64,000 bases of DNA from Bacteroidales bacterium (GTDB lineage: Bacteria > Bacteroidota > Bacteroidia > Bacteroidales > UBA932): assembly GCA_017430365.1 (NCBI GenBank), contig JAFRNC010000004.1, forward strand, positions 124,001-188,000, read 5' to 3'. Within the stretch, counting starts at the first letter, position 1; every line of letters begins with the position of its first letter. Shown in pieces: positions 50,640-60,100 of this stretch. The notes under the pieces are model-generated. The model saw only the letters and a program-made list of their open reading frames with translations, had not been told where the DNA came from and made no database searches. Made by a program: the position numbers and the translations under genes.

Positions 50640-51614
50640 TCAGCGGACCCTCAGCCGCTGTCCGATCCTGAGGACTTTTTTCGGAGTGATGCCGTTGAGT
50701 TTGCAGATGGCGTTGACGGTAGTGTGATGCTGCTTCGCTATCTTTCCGAGCGTATCGCCTTTCTTGACTTTGTAATAGACCGCGCTCGTCACCGACTTGG
50801 ACTGCTTGTCTGACATGCCGTAGTGGGAACCGACATTGAAATAGTGCCGCTTCAAGGTCAGCATCGTGTCGCGGAGGGTTCCGTTGTCAAAATCGATCAC
50901 CCTCTCGGGATCGAATGGCTTGCCCATGTATCTCGTCTCGAAATGGAGGTGGGGCCCCGTGCTCCGTCCCGTACTGCCGCCAAGGCCGATAGGTTCGCCA
51001 GCCGATACCAGGTCGTTCTCCATGACCAGCCGCTCCGACAGGTGCCCGTAATATGTTTCCAGGCCGTTGGGGTGACGTATCACTATCAGATTGCCGTATC
51101 CTCCGGTTGACTTGCCGCCGCCGACGTAGCGGACCACTCCGTCAAACGGGCTCCGTATCGTGTCGCCGACGCGCAGGGGAAGGTCCACGCCGTTGTGCGG
51201 CCGGCCCTTACGGTACTTGAATGTCGAACTGCGGCGGCCGGTGAACGGAGCCACGAACCGGTGGGCAGAATCGACAAGCAGCAAGTCTATCGATTCAGGA
51301 AGGTCCGATACCTTTACGTCGCGGTAGGCATGGATGGATTCGATGTCCCAGTCTTCGAAAAGTCCCGTGGTATCGATATCAGGACGCTCAAGTTCGATAT
51401 AGTCCCATGTATGGTCGTTGAAGAGGACTATTTTTATGTACTTGTCTTCGGTATCGACCGTATCTATCGGGCGCACCAGCATCATTACGGAATCCGCTTC
51501 ATCCTCGATCTCGTTCATCTCATGGCGGAAATCGAGGGTATCGGGCTCCTGCGCGGATGCGGAACCCATGGCATATGCAAAAAGTATAAGGAGGGAGATT
51601 ATTATCTTCTTCAT
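50640..51614 (-). CDS. M23 metalloendopeptidase with LysM domain
   Basis: A 324-residue exported protein, signal peptide to about residue 21. The LytM/M23 domain has zinc ligands H140 and D144 (RPHNGVDLPL) and H224 (GPHLHFETR), with H222 as catalytic His. A LysM domain for peptidoglycan binding occupies about 277-324 (YKVKKGDTLGKIAKQHHTT). It should cut peptide cross-links of the cell wall. The start at 51614 gives a proper signal peptide. The -7 box is TATATTCGC (51642-51650), one base off consensus. Stop codons of this and the SirB1 gene abut. Confidence 0.95.
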   Translation of the reverse strand: MKKIIISLLILFAYAMGSASAQEPDTLDFRHEMNEIEDEADSVMMLVRPIDTVDTEDKYIKIVLFNDHTWDYIELERPDIDTTGLFEDWDIESIHAYRDVKVSDLPESIDLLLVDSAHRFVAPFTGRRSSTFKYRKGRPHNGVDLPLRVGDTIRSPFDGVVRYVGGGKSTGGYGNLIVIRHPNGLETYYGHLSERLVMENDLVSAGEPIGLGGSTGRSTGPHLHFETRYMGKPFDPERVIDFDNGTLRDTMLTLKRHYFNVGSHYGMSDKQSKSVTSAVYYKVKKGDTLGKIAKQHHTTVNAICKLNGITPKKVLRIGQRLRVR

Positions 51615-51641
51615 GTATGGTTTCGGCTGTAGTATAATCTT

Positions 51642-51681
51642 GCGAATATACGAATTATTTGAAAAATAAAACTTAAATTTG
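51642..51681. promoter_or_regulatory. divergent -7 boxes, M23 (-) / DUF4421 (+)
   Basis: TATATTCGC on the minus strand (51642-51650) and TAAATTTG on the plus strand (51674-51681). Starts lie 28 and 22 bases away. Confidence 0.6.
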
Positions 51682-51702
51682 TTTCCTGTTTCTAACGCAT
51701 TC

Positions 51703-52722
51703 ATGAAAAAATACCTGTCAATCCCCATCCTGATCATCCTTCTGTCCGTATCCCCCGATGCCTTTTCCCAGAAGAAAGACAGTTTCTGGAGAGACCTGGA
51801 CGGATTCCTGCAGATGAGGGCCGACAAGGCTTTCGCCAAGGTTGACTCATCCTATATCGGGCGGTATCCCTACAGGTTCGACGCCCGGCTGAACGCCACA
51901 ACCTCCGGCCTTCACATTTTCACTGAAGGCAACGAGACTGGTTCGGTCGACCTCTCCACCGGTTTGAGCAACAGGATAGGATTGAGCCTCGGTTACAGGG
52001 GATTGGGACTGGGGTACTCTTTCTCTCTCGGCAAGACGATGGACATAGACTTCAACCTCAGCAGTTACGGGAGGAGACTTGCCATCGAATATTCCCTGCG
52101 CGGTTCGAGCGGCCTTACCGGATCCGTCAACCTTTACGGCATGGATCCCGGAGCCGTAGACGGAGACGACCTGTTGCTTTTCGCCAACAACCTCAACCTG
52201 ATCTACAACATCAACCCGAACTTTTCCTACAGCGCAGCCATGAAACAGGGCGAGATACAGAGGCGAAGCGCCGGAAGTTTCCTGATCGGGGCCTCATGGA
52301 CGGTATGGGACATACTCCTTGCAGACATCACGGACATTCCACGGCTCTATTACGGCAACTTCACGAACTACTTCTACACCCGTGTTTCAATCGGAGCGGG
52401 ATATGGCTATAATCTCGTATTCGGAGACGAACGCTGGCTGCTCCATGCTTCACTGATTCCCATGTGGACCCTTTTCGACACCACATCCCTAATAGACAAC
52501 GGTGAAAAAACCACAGTGCGATACCCGATGGGACGGGTGGCTTTCTGCGGAACGGCACGTACCGGTATCTATTACCGCTGGGGAACGCGCTGGTCGGCCG
52601 GCATAAGCGGGGTTGTCGACCAGATGGCCTCGCGCGCGGGAATCGACAGCAACTCCCCGAAATACCAGCGTTTCGGCGCCCAGACCTGGCAGGCTAAATT
52701 CAGCCTGTCATTCCGGTTCTGA
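51703..52722 (+). CDS. DUF4421 outer-membrane beta-barrel-like protein
   Basis: A 339-residue exported protein with signal peptide ending near AFSQ (about 23). The rest alternates hydrophobic and polar residues with many aromatic ends and closes in FSLSFRF, a terminal Phe typical of outer-membrane barrels. Sequences such as YRFDARLNATTSGLHIFTEG and LSLGYRGLGLGYSFSLG match DUF4421, a Bacteroidota-only family. Probably 14 or so strands. No known function. The in-frame TTG upstream is part of the -7 box. Confidence 0.85.
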   Translation: MKKYLSIPILIILLSVSPDAFSQKKDSFWRDLDGFLQMRADKAFAKVDSSYIGRYPYRFDARLNATTSGLHIFTEGNETGSVDLSTGLSNRIGLSLGYRGLGLGYSFSLGKTMDIDFNLSSYGRRLAIEYSLRGSSGLTGSVNLYGMDPGAVDGDDLLLFANNLNLIYNINPNFSYSAAMKQGEIQRRSAGSFLIGASWTVWDILLADITDIPRLYYGNFTNYFYTRVSIGAGYGYNLVFGDERWLLHASLIPMWTLFDTTSLIDNGEKTTVRYPMGRVAFCGTARTGIYYRWGTRWSAGISGVVDQMASRAGIDSNSPKYQRFGAQTWQAKFSLSFRF

Positions 52723-52763
52723 AACACAGGAGACCCGTCAATTGAATAGTAATTCCATCGCAT

Positions 52764-53537
52764 ATGAAAGAGTGGCGCAAGAAACTGTTCGAGATACTCG
52801 ACACCGGCGAAGATTCATCCCCCCTGAGCAGGGCTTATGACATCTTCATGATGGTGGTTATCATAACCAGCATCATCCCCCTGATGTTCACCGAACTGCA
52901 TCCTGTTTTCCATATATTGGAGATAGTGACGGTATCCATCTTCATCATCGACTATATCCTCAGGTGGATTACGGCGGACTACAAAATGGGACGCGGAGCA
53001 CTCTCATTCGTGCTCTACCCTTTCACTTTCATGGCCGCCATAGACCTTCTCTCCATCATACCGGTCTTCACCTTCCTCAGCGACAGTTTCAAACTGCTGC
53101 GAATCACCAGGCTTTTCCGCATCGCCCGCCTTTTGAAACTGATCAGGTACACCGACAAGCTCGACATACTTGTCAATGTGCTGAAAAAGGAGAAGAAAGT
53201 ACTGGTCTCGGTACTGGTCCTTGCGGCATTCTATGTCTTCATCACCGCCCTTATCATGTTCAATGTAGAGCCATTGACAAACCCTGTCACAGGAGAGCCC
53301 ACCTTCAACTCCTTCTTCGACGCATTGTACTGGGCGACAGTCACCCTGACCACCGTCGGCTACGGAGACGTATGCCCCGTCACGAGCATAGGACGTTTCG
53401 TGAGCATGCTCTCCTCCATTTTCGGGGTCGCAATCATTGCGCTTCCGTCAGGCGTGATAACGGCCAGCTACCTGGACGAACTGCGCAGCGAAGCAAGGAA
53501 GAAAAAAGGCGCCAGGGAACAGGTCAGCGAGAACTGA
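52764..53537 (+). CDS. voltage-gated potassium channel
   Basis: A 257-residue inner-membrane protein with six helices. The S4 voltage sensor has regularly spaced Arg/Lys (LLRITRLFRIARLLKLIR, 111-128), and the selectivity filter is TVGYGD (197-202) in the pore loop. It matches prokaryotic Kv channels in length and order, without an RCK domain. It probably sets membrane potential or K+ efflux. The next gene begins one base after its stop, so they are co-transcribed. Confidence 0.94.
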   Translation: MKEWRKKLFEILDTGEDSSPLSRAYDIFMMVVIITSIIPLMFTELHPVFHILEIVTVSIFIIDYILRWITADYKMGRGALSFVLYPFTFMAAIDLLSIIPVFTFLSDSFKLLRITRLFRIARLLKLIRYTDKLDILVNVLKKEKKVLVSVLVLAAFYVFITALIMFNVEPLTNPVTGEPTFNSFFDALYWATVTLTTVGYGDVCPVTSIGRFVSMLSSIFGVAIIALPSGVITASYLDELRSEARKKKGAREQVSEN

Positions 53538-53538
53538 C

Positions 53539-53859
53539 ATGGGCAGATACTACACATTCGAAGTCGAAGAATTCTACAGCAACCTCACCCGCGAAGGAAA
53601 GGTTTTCCTGACGGATGAGGAAGTAGAGAGGATTATCGGCCTGCTGAAGGAAGAGATGGAAGCCAGCATCTATACCTCCGACATGGAAAAGAAGATGCCG
53701 GAAATATACCACAAGATCGACGATGCGGCGACACCCCTGATGGAAGAGATCCTGAAAGATCTGGATCAGGATGAATACGGACCGGAAGACCCGATGTTCC
53801 GGGTATGGGTTCCGGAAGAGCTTATCGACAGGGCGGGGCTTGACCCCTTATTCTGCTAG
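53539..53859 (+). CDS. conserved hypothetical protein, acidic
   Basis: A 106-residue cytoplasmic protein, MGRYYTFEVEEFYSNLTREG, acidic and mainly helical, with DEEVERIIGLLKEEME and a C-terminal segment ending in LFC. I do not recognise the family. No signal, no membrane segment. It starts one base after the potassium channel stop, so it may be an accessory or simply a passenger. It converges on the 53856 gene with a 4-base overlap. Confidence 0.72.
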   Translation: MGRYYTFEVEEFYSNLTREGKVFLTDEEVERIIGLLKEEMEASIYTSDMEKKMPEIYHKIDDAATPLMEEILKDLDQDEYGPEDPMFRVWVPEELIDRAGLDPLFC

Positions 53860-54335
53860 AACCGCAATGCCAGGCCGGCTCCGGCGCCGCCGGGCGTCGC
53901 TGCCGGGAAAAGCAGCAGGTCGTACTCCCGCGCCTGCCTCACCGCCTTTATACGTGAAACAGTGACAGTGGCAATGCCGGCTGCCGCAACGCCTCCGAAT
54001 ATGAAATAGGGCGCATTGCTTTTACCTGAAAACAAAGAATTGACTCCGACGCCACGCTGGAGAGCCGTGGCCGCCACTCCTACCAGTCCCACCCCCGTCA
54101 GGGCGACCCCGATAATATCTGCGGCCCTGTAGGCGTAAGCCGATTCCATATCGGCCTGACGCCGTGATCCGGTTCCGAAACCCGGCCAGAGGTTGTCACG
54201 GGCGGCCTCTCCGCGTACCAGTGTACTGTCTACCGGAGGGACTGGGCAGAACTCCCTGGACGGAGCGGGCATCTGCCCCCATGCCGGGGCAGCGATCAGC
54301 AAAAGCGAAAAGAAAGAGAGCAGAAAACGGTTCAT
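53856..54335 (-). CDS. small exported membrane protein, not recognised
   Basis: A 159-residue protein with a signal peptide (cleavage near AWGQ, about 21), a short Pro-rich region, then DNLWPGFGTGSRRQ and two glycine-rich hydrophobic segments (about 75-95 and 112-130). The WPGFG-x-GSRRQ motif recalls Bacteroidota proteins where it precedes tandem helices. The start at 54335 is chosen for the signal peptide. It lies 13 bases after the thioredoxin-like gene and probably shares its transcript. Confidence 0.68.
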   Translation of the reverse strand: MNRFLLSFFSLLLIAAPAWGQMPAPSREFCPVPPVDSTLVRGEAARDNLWPGFGTGSRRQADMESAYAYRAADIIGVALTGVGLVGVAATALQRGVGVNSLFSGKSNAPYFIFGGVAAAGIATVTVSRIKAVRQAREYDLLLFPAATPGGAGAGLALRF

Positions 54336-54348
54336 ATCCCCCCTTCCG

Positions 54349-54855
54349 CTATTTGCCCACGGCCTTAGGAGTCCAGTTCTGGAAGAACCTGACCACTTTC
54401 TTCTTGTCATAGCTCTGGCCTTCTTCGAGGAAACTCGAATCCTGTGTATGGATCACGTTGCCCCTGGAGTCCAGGACCACGAAAACGGGATATCCGAAAC
54501 GGCCGGGATTGCCGAGACGCTTCATAGCCTTCTCGGTCAGCTCTTTCCTTGCAGGATTGTCCTTGAAAACGCGGGGGTTGTAGTCCACGTGGATATAGAC
54601 GAAATTGTCCGCCACAAGTTTGGCGATCTCGGCGTCTTTGGTGATGAAGTCGGCGAAACGCAGGCACCACGGGCACCAGTTGCCGCCCACCTGGCAGATG
54701 ACGAACTTGCCGTCAGCCTTAGCCTGTTTCACGGCCTTGTCTATCTGCTCCAGCTGATTGCTGTTCTCGTCGTAAACTTTCCTGAGTCCTTCCTGCGCAC
54801 CTGCTGCAAGAGGCAGGAACATGGCCAAAACGGCTATTGTCAAAAGTTTCTTCAT
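54349..54855 (-). CDS. exported thioredoxin-like protein
   Basis: A 168-residue periplasmic protein, signal peptide to about residue 20. The Trx fold contains C61-P-W-C64 (GGNWCPWCLRFADF) and a cis-Pro in GYPVFVVLDSRGN. It resembles the DUF255/thioredoxin_7 type found in Bacteroidota. Likely a dithiol reductant or isomerase in the envelope. The -7 box TATTTTTGC is on the minus strand at 54875-54883. A start at 54915 would extend into the promoter and is rejected. Confidence 0.92.
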   Translation of the reverse strand: MKKLLTIAVLAMFLPLAAGAQEGLRKVYDENSNQLEQIDKAVKQAKADGKFVICQVGGNWCPWCLRFADFITKDAEIAKLVADNFVYIHVDYNPRVFKDNPARKELTEKAMKRLGNPGRFGYPVFVVLDSRGNVIHTQDSSFLEEGQSYDKKKVVRFFQNWTPKAVGK

Positions 54856-54874
54856 AACTGATTGTCTTGTTACC

Positions 54875-54927
54875 GCAAAAATACAAAAAATAATATCCGC
54901 CATGAAGCAAATCATTGCTATCTTTGT
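54875..54927. promoter_or_regulatory. divergent -7 boxes, thioredoxin-like (-) / yccF (+)
   Basis: TATTTTTGC on the minus strand (54875-54883) and TATCTTTGT on the plus strand (54919-54927). The plus gene has GGAGA right before its ATG. Confidence 0.68.
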
Positions 54928-54950
54928 TTTTATCAGAAAACGACAGGAGA

Positions 54951-55319
54951 ATGAAAGGAATCGGGAATATACTCTGGCTGCTGTTCGGAGGCCTGCTAAT
55001 AGCCATTATCTACTATCTGGTAGGACTGATCATGTGCATAACCATCATAGGCATCCCCTTCGGAGTGCAGCTGTTCAAACTGGGGACCTATTCCATGTGG
55101 CCTTTCGGCCACGTGGTGGTCAACAAACCCGGCGAGCCCGGCTGCCTGTCGATTATCATGAACCTTATATGGGTGCTGCTGGGATGGTGGGAAATCGCCA
55201 TTATCCATCTGGTATGCGGCCTTATTTTCTGCATAACCATTGTCGGAATCCCTTTCGGATTCCAGCACTTCAAAATGGCAATCGCCTCGATCTTCCCTTT
55301 CGGGAAGGAGGTGAACTGA
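54951..55319 (+). CDS. yccF: YccF-family inner-membrane protein
   Basis: A 122-residue protein with a duplicated unit: two copies of a hairpin of hydrophobic helices, each followed by CITI-x-GIPFG (about 32-41 and 92-102). That internal repeat and the final WPFG/FPFGK segments are the YccF family pattern. Function unknown. The short 98-residue gene follows after 22 bases. Confidence 0.9.
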   Translation: MKGIGNILWLLFGGLLIAIIYYLVGLIMCITIIGIPFGVQLFKLGTYSMWPFGHVVVNKPGEPGCLSIIMNLIWVLLGWWEIAIIHLVCGLIFCITIVGIPFGFQHFKMAIASIFPFGKEVN

Positions 55320-55341
55320 TACAATCAACTCTCACCCGGAC

Positions 55342-55638
55342 ATGAATGAATTCACCCTGCAGCGCATAGTCGCTATGGAAGCGGCTTTCGACCGCGCGGC
55401 CGAAGCCGTAAAGGCGCTCTCCGACGCCCTGGACAGATATGAAACCGCACGGATAGACATCGACAGGCTGACGGACTATCTGGAAAGCGGGTCCTGGCGG
55501 GAAGATTTCGAAGCCGACGAAGCCGGGTTCATCCCACAGGAAGTAAAACGCGGTGTCCTTTCGGAAGACGCGTTATACAACCTCCTGGGCGACATAGTAT
55601 CGCTCCACGAGCAGATGCAGGAGCTTATCGGCGACTGA
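55342..55638 (+). CDS. DUF4298 family protein
   Basis: A 98-residue cytoplasmic helical protein. RIVAMEAAFDRAAEAVKALSDALDRYE (about 8-34) and LTDYLESGSWREDFEADEAG (about 42-61) match the DUF4298 family, small proteins with a conserved Y-x-S-x-x-W-x-x-DFEAD segment. Function unknown. It is probably co-transcribed with yccF and converges on the PAS gene with a 14-base overlap. Confidence 0.87.
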   Translation: MNEFTLQRIVAMEAAFDRAAEAVKALSDALDRYETARIDIDRLTDYLESGSWREDFEADEAGFIPQEVKRGVLSEDALYNLLGDIVSLHEQMQELIGD

Positions 55639-55969
55639 CCCGGACCCTGTGCGGGATCTCTTCCGGCAGCACCATGGAGAGTTCCATGAATCCGGCATAT
55701 TCATCCCCGTCGTACCATGGAGTCTGGAAGATGAGTTTCCTGACCCCCTCCTTTTCAACCGTATAGACATTTGTCCGGGGATTTTCGAGCATATCGGCCA
55801 GCATGGACCGCGCAGGCTCGGGATGGCAGTCCAGTACATTGTTGCCTATGATATCCTGACCCGGTTTGAGAAACGTGCTGCGCGATTTACGGTTCATGTC
55901 GAGTATAGTACCGTCCTTGGCGCAAATGGTCACGGCCACGTCCGCCCCTTCGAAATAATCTCTTTTCAT
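55625..55969 (-). CDS. stand-alone PAS-domain protein
   Basis: A 114-residue cytoplasmic protein that is almost entirely one PAS domain: DVAVTICAKDGTILDMNRKS (about 9-28), VLDCHPEPARSMLADML, and IFQTPWYDGDEYAGFMELSM at the end, the typical PAS core including the CHP motif seen in heme- or ligand-binding PAS proteins. It has no output domain, so it could be a sensor partner. Its ATG overlaps the hydrolase stop by 4 bases, a link to the upstream enzyme. Confidence 0.85.
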   Translation of the reverse strand: MKRDYFEGADVAVTICAKDGTILDMNRKSRSTFLKPGQDIIGNNVLDCHPEPARSMLADMLENPRTNVYTVEKEGVRKLIFQTPWYDGDEYAGFMELSMVLPEEIPHRVRVSRR

Positions 55970-57102
55970 CGCAATTCAAATTTGTGGGTTGTATCGTAAT
56001 CGTTCCAGTTGCGGAGCGAGAGGGTAAGGTTCTGCTGGTCGTATACATTGCTGTACTGCGTATCCTCCACTTTACCGTCAGGCAGCTGCAGGTCCGCCCA
56101 GTGCACCATGGAGAGGCACTCCTGCGCCTGTTCCAGGGTCAGTATGCCGCCATGTCCCGCCAGATAGGCGTCTGCGGTCTCATAGCGCCACCAGCTGCGG
56201 CTGTTCGGATTCCCTACAGAAGCGTCGGGCTCCGTCGTGAAATGCTTGGGATTGATGAGATGGTTGGTCACCAGCATATAGTCCCGGTCCGCGGGTTTGC
56301 GGACGATTATCGTCTTCCAGCCATCATCCTTGTCGAATTCTACCACCACGCAGTTGCCCTGTGCGTCCGCTATCATGTAGTGATAACCCGATCCCACGAT
56401 GGCGTCGTGTCTCACGTCGACAGTTTCGAGCAGCGCAAGGGCCTCATCGACCGTCGCACAGCGGTCGAGCCACAGGCGCATTATCATCGTAGTACCTACA
56501 TCCTTTCTCTCTGTATCCTGACGCGAGGCCTGGCGCGGCAGCGCCATTATGGAGGTGCACAGTCCCTTTTCATTGATTCCGTCAACCGGAGCATAGATCG
56601 CCGCCATGCAGTTGATCTTCTTCAGGAACGATGTGGGAAGCTTATCGAGTCCGTAGCCTATGTGCGACATGTCACTTACGCCGATGGAGGCATATCCGTT
56701 CCGGGGATGGGAGAAAGTGACCAGAGTCGGGTTCTTGAAATAGTCGTAATTCCGGCCGTACCAATAGCCCTTCCCGTCAGGTTTCTTAACCTGGAAACTG
56801 GTACAACTGAATGTTTTAAGTTCACCGTTCTCATCTGCAACTTGAGAACTGCTTATCTTTATGGGAAGGCCTTTGCCCACCCGTGAAATCACATAGTCAA
56901 GAAGCTCGGCATTGGTATCCACCTCCTTTTCCACCACTTCGTCCAGGTCATATGAAGCCTTGAATTCCATGGTGTAGAGATAGGGATTGCCCCCTACCTG
57001 CTTGACTGTGGAGAGAGTCCTTATCTCACCCTGCCATACCAGCAGGACGGCCAGTACCAGGACCACGGCCAGGGCCAGCAGAATCCTCAGAAACTTCTTC
57101 AT
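55966..57102 (-). CDS. linear amide C-N hydrolase (NAAA/choloylglycine hydrolase superfamily)
   Basis: A 378-residue Ntn hydrolase. An uncleaved N-terminal membrane helix (about 3-23) is followed by about 75 residues before the predicted nucleophile C100 in KTFSCTSFQV. YGRNYDY (about 116-122), SGYHYMIAD and VVVEFDKD are family motifs. Having the Cys at 100, not at residue 2, is the layout of acid-ceramidase/NAAA-like members, which cut themselves to expose the Cys. It may act on an N-acyl amide. Start 57102 fits the membrane helix; the PAS gene overlaps the stop. Confidence 0.88.
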   Translation of the reverse strand: MKKFLRILLALAVVLVLAVLLVWQGEIRTLSTVKQVGGNPYLYTMEFKASYDLDEVVEKEVDTNAELLDYVISRVGKGLPIKISSSQVADENGELKTFSCTSFQVKKPDGKGYWYGRNYDYFKNPTLVTFSHPRNGYASIGVSDMSHIGYGLDKLPTSFLKKINCMAAIYAPVDGINEKGLCTSIMALPRQASRQDTERKDVGTTMIMRLWLDRCATVDEALALLETVDVRHDAIVGSGYHYMIADAQGNCVVVEFDKDDGWKTIIVRKPADRDYMLVTNHLINPKHFTTEPDASVGNPNSRSWWRYETADAYLAGHGGILTLEQAQECLSMVHWADLQLPDGKVEDTQYSNVYDQQNLTLSLRNWNDYDTTHKFELR

Positions 57103-57123
57103 TGTCCGTTCATTTTCAATTCT

Positions 57124-57144
57124 CAAATATACGATTATTTTTGC
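57124..57144. promoter_or_regulatory. back-to-back -7 boxes, hydrolase (-) / GH2 (+)
   Basis: TATATTTG on the minus strand (57124-57131) and TATTTTTGC on the plus strand (57136-57144), four bases apart. A second plus-strand candidate, TATCTTCGC (57145-57153), would give a nearly leaderless GH2 mRNA. Confidence 0.62.
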
Positions 57145-57157
57145 TATCTTCGCAAAC

Positions 57158-60100
57158 ATGAAAAAACCCTTCCCCCGTTTAGTCATGCTGGCCTCTTTCT
57201 TCCTGCTGGCAAGCCTCGGTACCTCCTGTTCTGTATCCCGGCCCGCGAATCTGGCGCTGCGAAAGCCCGCTTTCCATTCGAGTTCAATCGATTTCAACGC
57301 AACCGCCCAGCTGGCGGTGGACGGCATCGTCGAAACCTCGATGCCCCGCCGTTTCGAGGTATGCGGCAACGGCGGTGTTCCGCTCGGAAAGAGGGAACAC
57401 GATATCGTATTTGATCCGCGTCAATGGACTTCAGTAATTTCCGAAGGCGGGTCTGCCGAAATTTCCGTGCGGACGCAAGGCTTCAACGAGCCGGTCGACC
57501 GTATGACCATGACGGTCACAGCAAGCCTGCCCGCCGGTGCCAGGGACGTCCGGTATACTGCCGAGCTGGCGCAGATGGACGAAAACGGATCCTGGTCGAC
57601 AGTCCGCCGCTTCGAGGGAAACTACCCGGGCCGCCAGCTCACGATGGAATGGGATCCGGGACAGAGGATTTCATCGCAGGGATGGCGCTGGACAGTCGAA
57701 ATACCGGGAGCCAGGGCCATAGAATGGAGGGAGTGGCGTCTATATCGTGACGGGGAACTGCTGCCCATGCTCAACTCGGGGCTTTTCAACAGCTCGTGGA
57801 TATCCGCGACAGGAGGAAAAGAATGGCTGGCAGTCGACCTTGGAGAAGAAAAGCGCTTCAGCGAAGTGCGGCTTCACTGGCTCAACGGGCCCTCTGCAGG
57901 GGCCGTCCAGGTCAGTGCAGACTCCACGGCATGGCGGGACATATCCAAATTGAGCGGCAACGTCAGCACGCGCGTCGACATACTTAAAGTGCGCGGCCGA
58001 GGCCGCTGGGTGAGGATATTGCTCGATTCTTCAATTGACGGTAAACCATATGTTCTAAGCGAATTGGAAGTTATCGGCTCAAGTGAAACTTCAGATAACG
58101 GAATAACTATTGCCACGCCCCAGGCAAAGGATGGCCGCATCTGCCTGGACAGCGGATGGCAGCTTGCAAGACTTCCCCAGGCAGGCGATCCTGCCGCATG
58201 GATACCGGCTACGGTACCCGGAACCGTGCTGGTGAGCTATCTGGACAACGGAATGCTTCCCGACCCCAATTTCAGCGAGAATCAGCAGTATATAAGCGAT
58301 TCCTATTTCCTGGTTCCTTTCGTTTACCGGACCAGGTTCACCCTTCCCGGAGATTACCGCAAAGGTGACGGGGACGAGAGGATCAGGCTGCATTTCGACG
58401 GCATAAACTGGAAAGCGGATGTATCCCTCAACGGTTCGGCAGTGGGACGGATAGAAGGGGCATTCACCGACGCCTCGTTCGACGTCACTCCCCTGCTCGC
58501 CGAAGAGAACATTCTGGAAGTGACGGTCTACCCGCCTGCACATCCCGGAATGACCAAGACAAACACCAAGGAACGCTGCGCCACCAACGGAGGAGTGCTC
58601 GGAGCCGACAACCCCACCTTCCACGCCTCCATAGGATGGGATTGGATCCCTACGATCAGGGGACGCAACACGGGCATATGGAACGACGTATGGCTTGGAC
58701 GCACCTGTGCCGTGCGCATTCTCGACCCTACCGTCCGATTCGGATTCAACACCCGGAAAAACATTCCTGCGGCCCTGGATACCACCCGGGTGACCGTAAT
58801 CCTTGGCGCAACGCTTGCCAACGATACAGGCCATGCGGTGGAAACCGTCTGGGAAGGCTTCTTCGGTGAGATGAAGTTCAGCGTACCTGTCACCGTTCCT
58901 GCCGGCGCTTCCATTCCAGTCTACACCGAGCTGGATTTGAAAAACCCGAAGCTCTGGTGGCCGAACGGATACGGGGAGCCCTATCTGTACGACGTAACGA
59001 TGACCGCCGGCGGAAGCGATTCAGTCTCCTTCCGCTCCGGTGTCCGTCACCTGGCCTACAGCACACAGGGAAACAATCTTCGGATCTGGATCAATGGCCG
59101 CAGGCTCGTGGGGCGCGGCGGAAACTGGGGATTCAGCGAAAGCAATCTGCGATATAAAGAATCTGACTATGAGACGGCTATGCAGCTTCACCGCCACGAG
59201 AACTTCAATCTGGTACGTAACTGGGTAGGAATGATCGGAGACGAGGAATTCTACGAAGCCGCCGACCGCAACGGCATACTCATATGGCAGGACTTCTGGC
59301 TGGCCAACCCTGCCGACGGCCCCGATCCGGACGACGAGGAACTCTTCATGGCCAACGCACGGAACATGATGCACCGGATCCGCAACCATCCGAGCCTGCT
59401 GCTCTGGTGCGGCCGCAACGAGGGATATCCTCCGGCATCGCTCGACAAGGCTTTGCGCGAGCTTGTCGCAAGCGACGATCCTGACAGTTTCTATCTCTCC
59501 TCCTCAGCCGATGACATTGTCTCCGGACGGGGAACCTATTACCGTCTGCCCTCGAAAGATTACTGGCGGCTCGATGCGACACCGTGGTTCCGCAATGAAT
59601 CGGTCATGTTCCACAGTGAGCGCGGAATGCCGAACTTCCCCAACTACGAGAGTCTCTTGCTTATGATGACGGAAGACGAGGCATGGCCGCCGTCACGGAT
59701 GTGGGGTATCCATGACTTCGCGCTTGAGAGCGCCCAGCGGGGCAGGACCTTCATCGCAGCCGTTGATTCCTTCTTCGGGCCGTCTGCCGACGCCAAGACA
59801 TTCGCATCCCGGGCCCAGTGGGTCAATTATGAAGGTTACCGCTCCATGTTCGAGAGCAGGAGCCGCAACCGCAGGGGCCTGCTCCTGTGGATGAGCCATC
59901 CCGCATGGCCTTCCATGGCATTCTGCACATACGACTTTTTCCTCGACGCTACTGCCGCCTACTACGCCTGCAGGAATGCATGCGAGCCGGTCCACATCCA
60001 GTGGAATCCGGTGGCCGGGAAGGTAGAAGTCGCCAATTACAGTGCCGGCAATCTCACAGGGCTGAGAGCCGGGGCGACCCTTTACGACATGAAGGGAAAA

